A stretch of 64,000 nt of DNA, taken from NCBI RefSeq assembly GCF_000820105.1, contig NZ_CDDB01000049.1, positions 113,888 through 177,887 of the forward strand. Direction: 5' to 3'. Under the pieces are notes generated by a model. It saw only the letters and a program-made list of their open reading frames with translations, was not told the origin of the DNA and ran no database searches. The DNA comes from Aeromonas schubertii (lineage in GTDB: Bacteria > Pseudomonadota > Gammaproteobacteria > Enterobacterales > Aeromonadaceae). Position numbers and translations under genes: made by a program. Positions 12,080 to 20,439 of this stretch are shown piece by piece (position 1 is the stretch's first letter; each line of letters starts with the position of its first letter).

Positions 12080-13843
12080 ATGAATATATTGATGGCTCTC
12101 TCCCAGCTCGAGGTGACGGGCGCCGAGGTCTATGCCACCACTGTGGGTAACGAGCTGACCCGGCGTGGTCACAACGTCTTCTATGTCTCGGATACCCTGA
12201 CCAAACCGACCCTGGGCCCCGTCTTCAAGCTGAGATTCAACAAGCGCAGCATTCTGCGCCGCTTCTGGCACGTTTTCTACCTCATCTATCTCATCAAGAA
12301 GCACAAGATCCAGCTGGTTCATGCTCACTCCCGCGCCTCAGGCTGGAGCAGTTTCGTCGCCTGCAAACTGACCGGGACACCCATGATCACCACAGTCCAT
12401 GGTCGCCAGCCGGTACATGCGTCGCGCAAGGCGTTCCATGCGCTGGGCTATCGGGCCGTGGCTGTGTGTGAAGATATCGCGCAGCAGATCATCGACAACC
12501 TGGGGGTCGACCCCGCCATGGTGCAGGTGATCCGTAATGGCATAGAGACAGACCGCTTCATCCCGTGCCCGGCGGCCGATAATCCCAGACCTGTGGTGGC
12601 CATTGTCGGCCGACTGACGGGCCCCAAGGGCGATCTCTGTTATCGTCTGCTCGACGAGGTGCTCGATCTGGAGGCGTGCGACGTGCGCGTGGTGACAGGC
12701 TCCCGGGTGAGTGAACGTTTCCAGCGTTTTATCGGTCGCGCTCAGTTTGTTGGCTATGTGGAGGATGTGCCGGGTCTGTTGGCGGCATGTGATCTGGTGA
12801 TCGGTGCCGGTCGTGTTGCGATGGAGTCCCTACTCTGCGGTCGGCCGACTCTGGCCATCGGCGAGGCCAGATCCATCGGCCTGGTGACCGAGGATAATCT
12901 GGATCAGGCACTGGCCAGTAACTTCGGCGATATTGGCCCGAAGGATCTCGACATCGACTTCGTTGCCCTCAAAGAAGATGTGACCCTGGCCCTTTCGAGC
13001 CGAGCGGTGAGCGAGACACTGCGTGCCCGGGTGCTGGCCGAGTATGAGCTGGGTGGTGTGGTCGATCGGCTGGAGAGTGTCTATCAGGATGCCGTGGTAG
13101 AGACATTACGCCGGGAGATGCCGGTTATCATGTATCACCGCTTTATCGATCACGAGAGCGAGAAAGGGGTGCACGGCACCTGGATTCCTGCCGCCATGTT
13201 TGAGAAGCATCTGAAGCTTTTGAAACGACTCGGGTACGAGACCCTCACCTTTCGCGATCTGGCCGAAAAGGGATTTATCCACCGGCTGGAGTACGGCAAG
13301 AAGTACCTGATGATCACTGTGGATGATGGCTATCTGGATAACCTCACCCGTATGTTGCCCCTGCTGGAAAAATATGGTTACAAAGCCGTGGTGTATGTGG
13401 TGACCGGAGAAGACCATAATCGTTGGGATGTGGAACATCCGACCAACCCTGACACCCGAGTCCCCCTGATGAACAGCGAGCAGCTCAAGGCGCTGGTGGC
13501 GAGCGGTCATGTGGAGATTGGCGGGCATACCCTGACCCATCCTCGCTTGAGTCAGCTTTCGTCAGACCAGCAGGCCCATGAGATTGGGGAGAACAAGCGT
13601 CAGCTGGAGGCTCTGCTGGGTCATCCGCTGCTGTCGTTTGCCTACCCTTACGGCGATCTGAACGAGGGTGCAAAAGCCCAGGCTATCGCTGCCGGCTACC
13701 GCTATGCTGTCGCCACCAACAGCGGTCCCAAGGTCATGCATCGGGACCCTTACCAGATCCGCCGGATCGCCATCTTCCCCCGTACCGACGTGTTTGGGTT
13801 GTGGCGCAAGATCCGGGGTAACTATGTCTTCAGGAAATCGTGA
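12080..13843 (+). CDS. wahA: Bifunctional LPS-core glycosyltransferase / GlcNAc deacetylase (WahA type)
   Basis: This is a fusion of two enzymes in one 587-residue chain. Residues 1 to about 345 are a GT-B glycosyltransferase (MNILMALSQLEVTGAE at the N-terminus, VHAHSRASGWSS, then donor-site region VGAGRVAMESLLCG). Residues about 350-587 are a NodB-type polysaccharide deacetylase with the metal/catalytic motif TVDDGY (Asp415, Asp416) and GGHTLTH (His483, His487). In Aeromonas hydrophila, WahA of this layout transfers GlcNAc to the LPS outer core and then deacetylates it to GlcN. The open frame extends 14 codons upstream, but the ATG at 12080 begins the conserved region. The stop overlaps or abuts the waaL start. 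Confidence 0.88.
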   Translation: MNILMALSQLEVTGAEVYATTVGNELTRRGHNVFYVSDTLTKPTLGPVFKLRFNKRSILRRFWHVFYLIYLIKKHKIQLVHAHSRASGWSSFVACKLTGTPMITTVHGRQPVHASRKAFHALGYRAVAVCEDIAQQIIDNLGVDPAMVQVIRNGIETDRFIPCPAADNPRPVVAIVGRLTGPKGDLCYRLLDEVLDLEACDVRVVTGSRVSERFQRFIGRAQFVGYVEDVPGLLAACDLVIGAGRVAMESLLCGRPTLAIGEARSIGLVTEDNLDQALASNFGDIGPKDLDIDFVALKEDVTLALSSRAVSETLRARVLAEYELGGVVDRLESVYQDAVVETLRREMPVIMYHRFIDHESEKGVHGTWIPAAMFEKHLKLLKRLGYETLTFRDLAEKGFIHRLEYGKKYLMITVDDGYLDNLTRMLPLLEKYGYKAVVYVVTGEDHNRWDVEHPTNPDTRVPLMNSEQLKALVASGHVEIGGHTLTHPRLSQLSSDQQAHEIGENKRQLEALLGHPLLSFAYPYGDLNEGAKAQAIAAGYRYAVATNSGPKVMHRDPYQIRRIAIFPRTDVFGLWRKIRGNYVFRKS

Positions 13844-13846
13844 TTG

Positions 13847-15058
13847 ATGCTCAGCAGAAGCCTCGTTTTGCTCGATAAGGTGACGACAGCCCTGTTCGGA
13901 CTGACCATCATCTTTGCCTTTTGCGGCCTGTTTCTGGTGCCAGCCGGCCAGAGCATGCAGTCCAACCTGCTGGCGGTGACCGGGATCTTCGGTCTGTTGA
14001 ACTACTCTGTCGGCAAGCAGCAGGATGTTGGGCTCAGGGATCGACGGATTCTCTGGGGCCTGCTGGTGTACGCCGTCATGATCTTCGTGAACAGGTTGAT
14101 CCATGGCGATCAGTACGGGGTGATGCGAGGGCTGTTTTATGTCGCTGTCTTCGCGCTGATGATGCCGCGCAAACCCGTGCTGCTGATGCTGGGGTACCTG
14201 GCCATCGTGCTGGGTGGGATGGGATTGGGCATCCTCAGCATCTGGCAGTACCAGCACGGCATAGTCCGGGTAGAGGGGTTTACCAACGCGATCCTCTTCT
14301 CGCAGGCAGCGTTGACACTGGCCATCCTCAACTGGTTTGTCTTCCAGCAAAGGCGATTGCATGGGTGGTTGAGGGGGGGGGCTCTGGTTGGTCTGCTCGC
14401 GGCCCTGCTTGCGCTATATCTCTCCCAGAGCCGGGGGGTCTGGCTCGCCTTCGGGGTCATTCTCGCCTATGTCATCAGCTACAAGGCCTACTTCAAGCCC
14501 TGGAAATACATTGTCGTCGCCGTGCTCTGCATGGTCACGACGGGCGCCATCTATCAGACTAACCAGTTGGTACAGATCCGGGTTGCCGAAGCTGTGTCGG
14601 ATCTTCAATCGGCAGAAAAAGGTTCTTATGAGTCATCTTGGGGCCTGCGGATGATTGCCTGGCAGAGTGCCTGGCTGGGATTTTTAGATTCACCTGTGGC
14701 AGGGGTGGGCACGGATGGCTTCAATGCACTGAAACAGACCCAAATCGATAATCATCAGATATCTCCTCTGATTTTTCATCCTGCGCTGGTCCATTCACAT
14801 AATCAATATATGCAGAACCTGGTTGTTCGCGGCAGCATAGGATTTATTGCACTGGTGATCTTTCTGGGTCTGCCGCTCTATCTTGCTGCGAACAATCTAA
14901 ACAGGATTTCTGCTGGTGTGTTGGTTCCCCTCGCATTTGCAATTAATTCGCTAAGTGATGTGCCGTTTGAGCATCAAGGTGTGCTCTATCTGTACACACT
15001 CAGCCTGGTTTTCATCTGGTTTGCCCATGAGTTGAAAGAGGATACCCGTACGTCATGA
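13847..15058 (+). CDS. waaL: O-antigen ligase family membrane protein (WaaL)
   Basis: This inner-membrane ligase joins O-antigen from undecaprenyl diphosphate to the lipid A-core on the periplasmic side. The 403-residue product has about ten or more hydrophobic segments and, near residue 315, a periplasmic-loop motif HSHNQYMQNLVVRGSIG that carries the conserved histidine of the Wzy_C/WaaL family. An arginine-containing segment SQSRGVWLAFGVILAY is near residue 188. The start could be ATG 13847 or the TTG at 13844 directly after the wahA stop; either way translation is coupled. The stop codon overlaps the next ATG (ATGA). The last third is slightly richer in A+T than the neighbours. Confidence 0.85.
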   Translation: MLSRSLVLLDKVTTALFGLTIIFAFCGLFLVPAGQSMQSNLLAVTGIFGLLNYSVGKQQDVGLRDRRILWGLLVYAVMIFVNRLIHGDQYGVMRGLFYVAVFALMMPRKPVLLMLGYLAIVLGGMGLGILSIWQYQHGIVRVEGFTNAILFSQAALTLAILNWFVFQQRRLHGWLRGGALVGLLAALLALYLSQSRGVWLAFGVILAYVISYKAYFKPWKYIVVAVLCMVTTGAIYQTNQLVQIRVAEAVSDLQSAEKGSYESSWGLRMIAWQSAWLGFLDSPVAGVGTDGFNALKQTQIDNHQISPLIFHPALVHSHNQYMQNLVVRGSIGFIALVIFLGLPLYLAANNLNRISAGVLVPLAFAINSLSDVPFEHQGVLYLYTLSLVFIWFAHELKEDTRTS

Positions 15059-15720
15059 TTCCAGTTTTTGTCATCAGTCTGGCTCGCAGCGTTGAGCGAC
15101 GGGCGATGGTTGTCCAGCAGATGGCGCATTTGGGCATAGATTTCGAGTTTGTAGATGCAACAGACGGGAAGGCGTTGAGCAGTGCCGAACTGGCCAAGGT
15201 GGATTTTGAACTGGCCAAGGAGGTGTGCGGCCATGCGCTGAGCTTTGGTGAGATAGGTTGTGCCATGAGCCATATCCGGCTTTATGAGCGCATCGTCGCC
15301 GAGGGCATTGAGCGCTGCGTGGTGCTGGAGGATGACATCTACCTGCATATGCACAGCAAGGCCATCATCGAGGCCATAGTGCACTCCTGCAAATCGGAAA
15401 TCGTCTTCCTGCACCATGGCAAAGCCAAACGCTGGCCGTTCCTGTCATCCCTGCCGGGTGGTTATCGACTCGCCAGATACCTGACCCCCAGCCGCACCTC
15501 CAAACGAGGTGTGCTCTCTACCGCAGGGTATGTATTGAGCCTGAGCGGGGCCAAGAAGCTGTTGCAGTGCGCCTATCCACTGCGGATGCCTTCCGACTAT
15601 CTGACCGGTCGGTTGCAACTCAACGGCCTGACCGCATCCGGGGTGGAACCCAGCTGTCTGGATGTGGATCTGTTCACCACCACCATAGATGACAGGGCCT
15701 ACGGCCACTATCTGAAATAG
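15055..15720 (+). CDS. GT25-family LPS glycosyltransferase
   Basis: A 221-residue member of glycosyltransferase family 25 (LPS beta-galactosyltransferase type, such as Lex2B/LpsA). Seen are the N-terminal VFVISLARSVERR, GCAMSHIRLYERIVAEG, and the metal-binding acidic triad in VVLEDDIYL near residue 95. It starts inside the stop codon of waaL and probably adds a hexose to the outer core; which sugar cannot be told from sequence. A weak hairpin (15729-15749) follows. Confidence 0.85.
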   Translation: MIPVFVISLARSVERRAMVVQQMAHLGIDFEFVDATDGKALSSAELAKVDFELAKEVCGHALSFGEIGCAMSHIRLYERIVAEGIERCVVLEDDIYLHMHSKAIIEAIVHSCKSEIVFLHHGKAKRWPFLSSLPGGYRLARYLTPSRTSKRGVLSTAGYVLSLSGAKKLLQCAYPLRMPSDYLTGRLQLNGLTASGVEPSCLDVDLFTTTIDDRAYGHYLK

Positions 15721-15794
15721 GGCGGAGCGTGCCGACGGCGGGTCGGCACCCTGCGGGCCTTGCCAAAGCTGCGGCCACACATGCTGGATGACCC

Positions 15795-16823
15795 ATGAAC
15801 CTCAAAAAGTTGCTTACCCATTCCATTGCCAGATGGCTGATTGGCAGAGAGCCTGACGCCGCCCCATGCCCTGCCGGGACGCAGGTGACGAGGGTGCTGG
15901 TGGTCGGTTATGACGCCATCGGTGATTTCATTCTCACCCTGCCCGCCATTGCCCGGCTCAGGGAGATGTACCCCGCCGCGCGCCTAGAGCTGGTGTGCAG
16001 CTGGCGCAACCAGCTGCTGGCGGAGTCGGTCGTCGGGATCGACGAATGTCACGTGATCACCCTCAACGACACCCTGTTGCCGGTGAGCATGTGGTGCAAG
16101 CTACGTGAACTCAGGCAGCGGCGATATGACCTGGTGATCAATCTGTTTGACGAGCCTGATGATATCGCCATGGCCAAGTTGCTGTTGCTGGCCAACGGGC
16201 GCTTGCAGTCGTTGCCCCTGCGCTTCAAGAGCGAAGGGCAGCAGAAGTTGCTGCCGCTGTTCAACAAGAAGGCCACCATAGTGTCGTCGCGTCCCAGCCG
16301 GGATCACTTCGTCTATCGCATGCTCAGCGTGACCGGTGAGCAGACCGGGGTGCCGGTCATCATACCGTCCCCCTGCAATGAGCAGCTGGATACCAGTGCG
16401 TATGGCCGTTATCTGCTGGTCAACCTGACGGGTAGCCAGGTCGGCAACTCGATGACGGAGGCGCAGATCAACGGGATTCTGGCGCAGTTGCCTGCCTATG
16501 AGGGGCTCTCCTACCTGGTCTTCTCCAGGCAGCCAGTGGCCTGTTCGCGGCAAGACATGAGAGCTCTGTTTCCCGACACAATTCTCGATGCCGCCAAGAT
16601 TATCAAGGATGCGCGAGGGGTCATCTCGACCGATACCTCCATCATCCATATCTCCTCTTCCTTCGGGGTACCCACCCTGGTGTTGATGAACAATGAGCGC
16701 TGGCGCGATGCCTTCATCCCGCTGGCGGGCCGCAACATAGTGCTGAGGTCGACCACGGATCAGCTGGCGGCCCTGTCGCCGGCCGAGATCAGCCGTCAGG
16801 TCGATGCCCTGATGGCGCTCTAG
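15795..16823 (+). CDS. GT9-family glycosyltransferase (heptosyltransferase-like), copy 1
   Basis: A 342-residue GT-B enzyme of family 9, the ADP-heptose:LPS heptosyltransferase family. Marks are VLVVGYDAIGDFILTLPAIARLREMYP at residues 36-62 and the nucleotide-sugar site region GVISTDTSIIHISSSFGVPTLVLM near residue 275. It acts at the cytoplasmic face of the inner membrane on the growing LPS core. The active-site GxGD of WaaF/WaaC is replaced by GYDAIGD, which is common in outer-core heptosyltransferases. Acceptor not assignable. Confidence 0.82.
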   Translation: MNLKKLLTHSIARWLIGREPDAAPCPAGTQVTRVLVVGYDAIGDFILTLPAIARLREMYPAARLELVCSWRNQLLAESVVGIDECHVITLNDTLLPVSMWCKLRELRQRRYDLVINLFDEPDDIAMAKLLLLANGRLQSLPLRFKSEGQQKLLPLFNKKATIVSSRPSRDHFVYRMLSVTGEQTGVPVIIPSPCNEQLDTSAYGRYLLVNLTGSQVGNSMTEAQINGILAQLPAYEGLSYLVFSRQPVACSRQDMRALFPDTILDAAKIIKDARGVISTDTSIIHISSSFGVPTLVLMNNERWRDAFIPLAGRNIVLRSTTDQLAALSPAEISRQVDALMAL

Positions 16824-16878
16824 CCGCATCAGGCTGGTATCATCGTTCTCCCAATTCAACGGCTCTTCTGGTGGGTTC

Positions 16879-17961
16879 ATGTCATTAATCAACGATCTGC
16901 AACTCCAGCGTGACATTCTTCGCCGCAAGCTGGGGCAGCTGCTGTTCGATCGCAAGCGGCCGGCTCCGCTGCACGAGCGCAAGGGGAAGATAGTGTTGCT
17001 GCGCTGGGATGCCAAACTGGGCGATGCCATCGTCTCGTCCTGGGTGGCCCGTGAGATCAAGCGCGCCAGCCCGGAGCGGGAGGTGTGGATCGTCACGACT
17101 GCGGCCATGGCGCCTCTGTTTCGCGATCATTTCGGCATGGACAAGGTGATAGAGGTGCCCAAACGGCCGGGCTATGGCCAGCTCAAGCGGCTGGCCCATT
17201 CGCTGGGGGAGGTGGAGTGCCTGGTACATTTTGGCAAAATGCTGAAAATGAAGGATATCTTCTTCATCAGTCAGGTCAGGGCGGATTGGGTCGCCGGCAT
17301 GGACGATGCCCTGCAGGCGGTCAACCTCAAGCTGGGCAAGGCCTCTAGCGGCATGCACTTCTCCGACAAGTTTGCCCTGCTGCTGCAGCGGCTCGGCGTG
17401 AGCAATCCGGATCAGCAGTACATAGTCCCGACCATGAGCCCGCCCGATGCGCTGGCCAGCTGGTGGCCGGCCGAGCCGGTCCTCTGTTTCAACCCGTACG
17501 GCAGTGGCAGCTCCCGCCGCCTGCGGCCCGAGCTTATCAGCCAGATGATTGAGCAGATGCTGGCGGCTGGCTCTTGCGCCATCTGCCTGCTCTATCCGCC
17601 GGGCATGGAAGAGGAGGTGGCCGGGATCCGGGCCGGCTTGAGCCGACCGGAGCGCTTGCTGCTGTCACCGGATGCGCCCTCGCTGGCCGGGCTGTTTGCC
17701 CAGTTGCGCCAGTGTCAGGGGCTGATCTCGGTGGACACGGCGACGGTGCACATCGCCGCCGGGCTGCACAAGCCCATTCTTGGCCTCTACAACCCGGACA
17801 TAGGGGGTGGCAACGAGAACTTCCTCGAGTGGCACCCCAACTCCCCGTCAGCCACAGTGCTGTTCTCGACCAATACCCGGGAGCAGGATATCAACTCCCT
17901 CGATCTGGTCGAGTTCGAGCAGGCTTTCAGGCGGTGGGTGCCTGCCAGTCGGGTAGGGTGA
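16879..17961 (+). CDS. GT9-family glycosyltransferase (heptosyltransferase-like), copy 2
   Basis: A 360-residue family 9 enzyme. The N-terminal fold shows IVLLRWDAKLGDAIVSSWVAREIKRASP at residues 35-62, and the donor site GLISVDTATVHIAAGLHKPILGLYN near residue 283. It follows copy 1 by 55 bp and likely adds a heptose to the LPS core. Its last 35 bp overlap tail-to-tail with the minus-strand GT9 gene; the two C-termini are read from the same DNA in opposite directions. Confidence 0.82.
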   Translation: MSLINDLQLQRDILRRKLGQLLFDRKRPAPLHERKGKIVLLRWDAKLGDAIVSSWVAREIKRASPEREVWIVTTAAMAPLFRDHFGMDKVIEVPKRPGYGQLKRLAHSLGEVECLVHFGKMLKMKDIFFISQVRADWVAGMDDALQAVNLKLGKASSGMHFSDKFALLLQRLGVSNPDQQYIVPTMSPPDALASWWPAEPVLCFNPYGSGSSRRLRPELISQMIEQMLAAGSCAICLLYPPGMEEEVAGIRAGLSRPERLLLSPDAPSLAGLFAQLRQCQGLISVDTATVHIAAGLHKPILGLYNPDIGGGNENFLEWHPNSPSATVLFSTNTREQDINSLDLVEFEQAFRRWVPASRVG

Positions 17962-18991
17962 GCAGGCGAGCCTTCACCAGCTCGGGCGTAATGGCGCGAA
18001 ACAGAGCCTCGTCGAAGAAGTCCTTCTCCTGGGTCGGCAACTGGTAGTCTGCTCCCTTGGCATCGAACACATCGATGGCCTGAAAGCGGGGGTGGTTGAC
18101 CGGGTTGGCGATGATCTTGTCCCCCCCTGGTGCCACTATGGTGAGCAGCGGCAGGTTGAGGGCCTGCGCCATATGGCGTGGGCCGGTGTCATTGCCGACA
18201 AACAGGCGGCAGTGAGCAAACAGCCCCACCAGCTCCCGTACCGATCGGGTCTGAACATGGTCAAACACGCTGGCCTGCAACGCCTCTGGCAGCAGCGGCT
18301 TCAGCCCCCGGTTGTACTCCTCTTCCCCCGGTCCGCAATAGACCAGGATCTGGGCATTGTGCTCCTCGATCAGCCACTGGGCGACCCTGGCGAAGCAGTC
18401 GATGGGCCAGCGCTTGTAGTGCCCGAGCGAGTTGACGCCCATGGCGATCAGCGGGCGGCTCGGGTCGACGCCGGCGGCCAGCAGGGCATCCCTTCCTTGT
18501 TGTTTTTCTTCTTCACTCAGCCAGAGGTAGTAGTTGCGATCCTCGCGGGCCAGCTTGAGCGGCTTGAGCAGCGAGAAGCGGTCGTCCACCAGGGTACTGT
18601 TGCCCTGAAACTCAGTGTCCTTGCGAAAACGGACGATACGGTTGTGGCCGAGCCGCCAGGGGAAGGAGTCAAACCCGATGCGAACGGGGGCACCGGAGAA
18701 GAGGCAGGTGAGCAGGCCGATCATCTGGCCCTGGCTGTTGACCACCACGTCATAGTGCTCGCGGCGAATGGCCAGCAGCAGACCCTTCATATAGCGCCAC
18801 TCGTTGCGGCGCGCCTTCTCTATGATGATGAGTCGGTCGATATGCGGATTGCCCTCGGCCATGCCGGCGCAGTAGTCCATGACCAGGTAGTGAACCTCGC
18901 CGCTTGGGTCATTCTGCTTGAGGTTGTTACACAAGGCGGTGGAGACCAGCACGTCGCCGATCTGCTTGGTCTGGACTACCAGGTACTTCAT
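17927..18991 (-). CDS. GT9-family glycosyltransferase (heptosyltransferase-like), copy 3
   Basis: A 354-residue family 9 enzyme starting MKYLVVQTKQIGDVLVSTALCNNLK, with donor-site motif FVGNDTGPRHMAQALNLP near residue 271. The frame is open upstream of the ATG at 18991, but that part has no family resemblance. It is the only LPS gene here on the minus strand, converging on copy 2 with a 35-bp overlap. With three GT9 genes plus hldD in one cluster, a core with several L,D-heptoses is expected, as known for Aeromonas. Which linkage each makes is not visible. Confidence 0.85.
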   Translation of the reverse strand: MKYLVVQTKQIGDVLVSTALCNNLKQNDPSGEVHYLVMDYCAGMAEGNPHIDRLIIIEKARRNEWRYMKGLLLAIRREHYDVVVNSQGQMIGLLTCLFSGAPVRIGFDSFPWRLGHNRIVRFRKDTEFQGNSTLVDDRFSLLKPLKLAREDRNYYLWLSEEEKQQGRDALLAAGVDPSRPLIAMGVNSLGHYKRWPIDCFARVAQWLIEEHNAQILVYCGPGEEEYNRGLKPLLPEALQASVFDHVQTRSVRELVGLFAHCRLFVGNDTGPRHMAQALNLPLLTIVAPGGDKIIANPVNHPRFQAIDVFDAKGADYQLPTQEKDFFDEALFRAITPELVKARLLTLPDWQAPTA

Positions 18992-19149
18992 GGTGTTGGG
19001 GGCTTCCGTGTTCGCTAAATAACAGGTCAGACAGCATAACCGAATCCGGGTTCCCTCGCTGCACACGAACCGCAAATCTCGACCTCTTTCACTCTTTTGA
19101 CCCGCCGGCGGATGAGTATAATGGGCGCCCCCAATCCAAGGTGGTGAAA

Positions 19150-19965
19150 ATGAACGCAGAGTATCAGCAACGCTTCGGCGGGATCGCCCGTCTCTACGGC
19201 CAGCCGGCCCTGGCCTCCTTCGCCCGTGCTCACGTCTGCGTGGTCGGCATTGGCGGGGTGGGCTCCTGGGCGGCCGAGGCACTGGCGCGTTCCGGCATCG
19301 GTCAGATCACCCTGATCGACATGGATGACATCTGCATCACCAACAGCAATCGCCAGATCCACGCCCTGCAGGGGAACGTGGGCCGCCTCAAGACCGAGGC
19401 CATGGCCGAGCGCATCCGCCTCATCAACCCGGATTGTCAGGTGACCGAGGTGGATGACTTCGTCACCGCCGACAACCTGGCCGAGCATATCCACATCGGG
19501 TTTGATTACGTCATCGACGCCATCGACTCGGTCAAGGCCAAGGTGGCGCTGATCGCGTTCTGCAAGCGGCGCAAGATCCCTATCATCGTCGCCGGGGGGG
19601 CCGGTGGTCAGATGGACCCGACCCAGGTGCAGGTGGCGGATTTGGCCAAGACCATCCAGGATCCCCTGGCCGCCAAGGTGCGCAGCGACCTGCGCCGGCT
19701 GCACCACTTCAGCAAGAACTCGGCGCGCAAGTTCGGGGTGGAGTGTGTCTTCTCTACCGAGCAGCTCAGCTACCCGGACGGCAGTGGCGGCGTCTGTCAC
19801 GCCAAGGCGGCGAGCGACGGCACCATGAAGATGGATTGCGCCTCCGGCTTTGGTGCCGTGACACCGGTGACCGCCACCTTTGGCTTCGTGGCCGTCTCCC
19901 GGGTGCTCAAGAAGATCGCCGAGCGCGGCGCTCGCGCCGACCAACCAGCTCCCGCTGCTGAATAA
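19150..19965 (+). CDS. tcdA: tRNA threonylcarbamoyladenosine dehydratase
   Basis: This ATP-dependent dehydratase converts t6A37 in tRNA to cyclic ct6A. The E1-like fold begins near residue 30 with CVVGIGGVGSWAAEALARSG; further marks are ITNSNRQIHAL (ATP site) and VIDAIDSVKAK. It has 271 residues (E. coli 268). The ATG at 19150 is preceded by AAGGTGG; a GTG three codons earlier is less likely. In E. coli the sulfur donors CsdA and CsdE work with TcdA (formerly CsdL), and here csdA-csdE lie convergently right next to it. Confidence 0.95.
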   Translation: MNAEYQQRFGGIARLYGQPALASFARAHVCVVGIGGVGSWAAEALARSGIGQITLIDMDDICITNSNRQIHALQGNVGRLKTEAMAERIRLINPDCQVTEVDDFVTADNLAEHIHIGFDYVIDAIDSVKAKVALIAFCKRRKIPIIVAGGAGGQMDPTQVQVADLAKTIQDPLAAKVRSDLRRLHHFSKNSARKFGVECVFSTEQLSYPDGSGGVCHAKAASDGTMKMDCASGFGAVTPVTATFGFVAVSRVLKKIAERGARADQPAPAAE

Positions 19966-19977
19966 CCACGAGGACAG

Positions 19978-20014
19978 ATACAGAGAGGGCAGCCGATGGC
20001 TGCCCTCTCTGTAT
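19978..20014. terminator. Bidirectional terminator between tcdA and csdE
   Basis: A perfect 17-bp stem (19978-19994 with 19998-20014) closes the 3-nt loop GAT. It lies between the convergent genes and shares one base with the csdE stop codon. Weak U runs, but the very stable stem should act in both directions. Confidence 0.7.
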
Positions 20015-20439
20015 TAGCCGATCCGCTCGCGGATGGCCTGAACGATGGCGCGCAGCCCGTTGCCGCGCGAGGGGGAGAGGTGTTTCTCCAGCCCCAACTC
20101 GGCGAGGTAGGCCTCCATGTCGAAGGCGCAGATCGCCGCGCCGCTCTGGTGGTTGAGGGCCGCCAGTACGATGACGATGAGGCCGCGCACGATGCGTGCG
20201 TCCGAGTCGCAGGCGAAGTGCCAGCGGCCGTCTTGCTCCTCGGCCAGCAGCCAGGCCAGGCTCTCGCAGCCGTGCAGGCGATGCTCCTCGGTCTGCCACT
20301 CGGCCGGCAGGGCGGGCAGCTGCTTGCCGAGCTGGATGATAAGGCGGTACTGGTTCTCCCAGCCTTGGGCTGCGGCAAAGGCGGCGCGGATGGCATCGGC
20401 GTCCGGCGTCTCGCCGATGGGGGTATAGGTCGCGAGCAT
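20014..20439 (-). CDS. csdE: Sulfur acceptor protein CsdE (SufE family)
   Basis: This protein takes persulfide sulfur from the CsdA desulfurase and passes it on, in E. coli towards TcdA-linked and other targets. It has 141 residues (E. coli 147). The acceptor cysteine is in RLHGCES (Cys58), and the motif DSDARIVRGL follows as in SufE. The start ATG overlaps the csdA stop by one base (TGATG), so translation is coupled. Confidence 0.94.
   Translation of the reverse strand: MLATYTPIGETPDADAIRAAFAAAQGWENQYRLIIQLGKQLPALPAEWQTEEHRLHGCESLAWLLAEEQDGRWHFACDSDARIVRGLIVIVLAALNHQSGAAICAFDMEAYLAELGLEKHLSPSRGNGLRAIVQAIRERIG

Noticed and set aside
12080-13843. GT/deacetylase fusion as an undescribed enzyme or an assembly fusion
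   Set aside because: The same two-domain layout is known for Aeromonas WahA; both domains are complete and in frame.
15729-15749. Hairpin after the GT25 gene as a terminator
   Set aside because: An 8-bp stem GTGCCGAC/GTCGGCAC without any T run and with the next LPS gene 46 bp on; more likely read through.
19097-19122. TTGACC and TATAAT before tcdA as a promoter
   Set aside because: The -10 is perfect but the spacing is only 14 nt, too short for sigma-70; kept out of the feature list.
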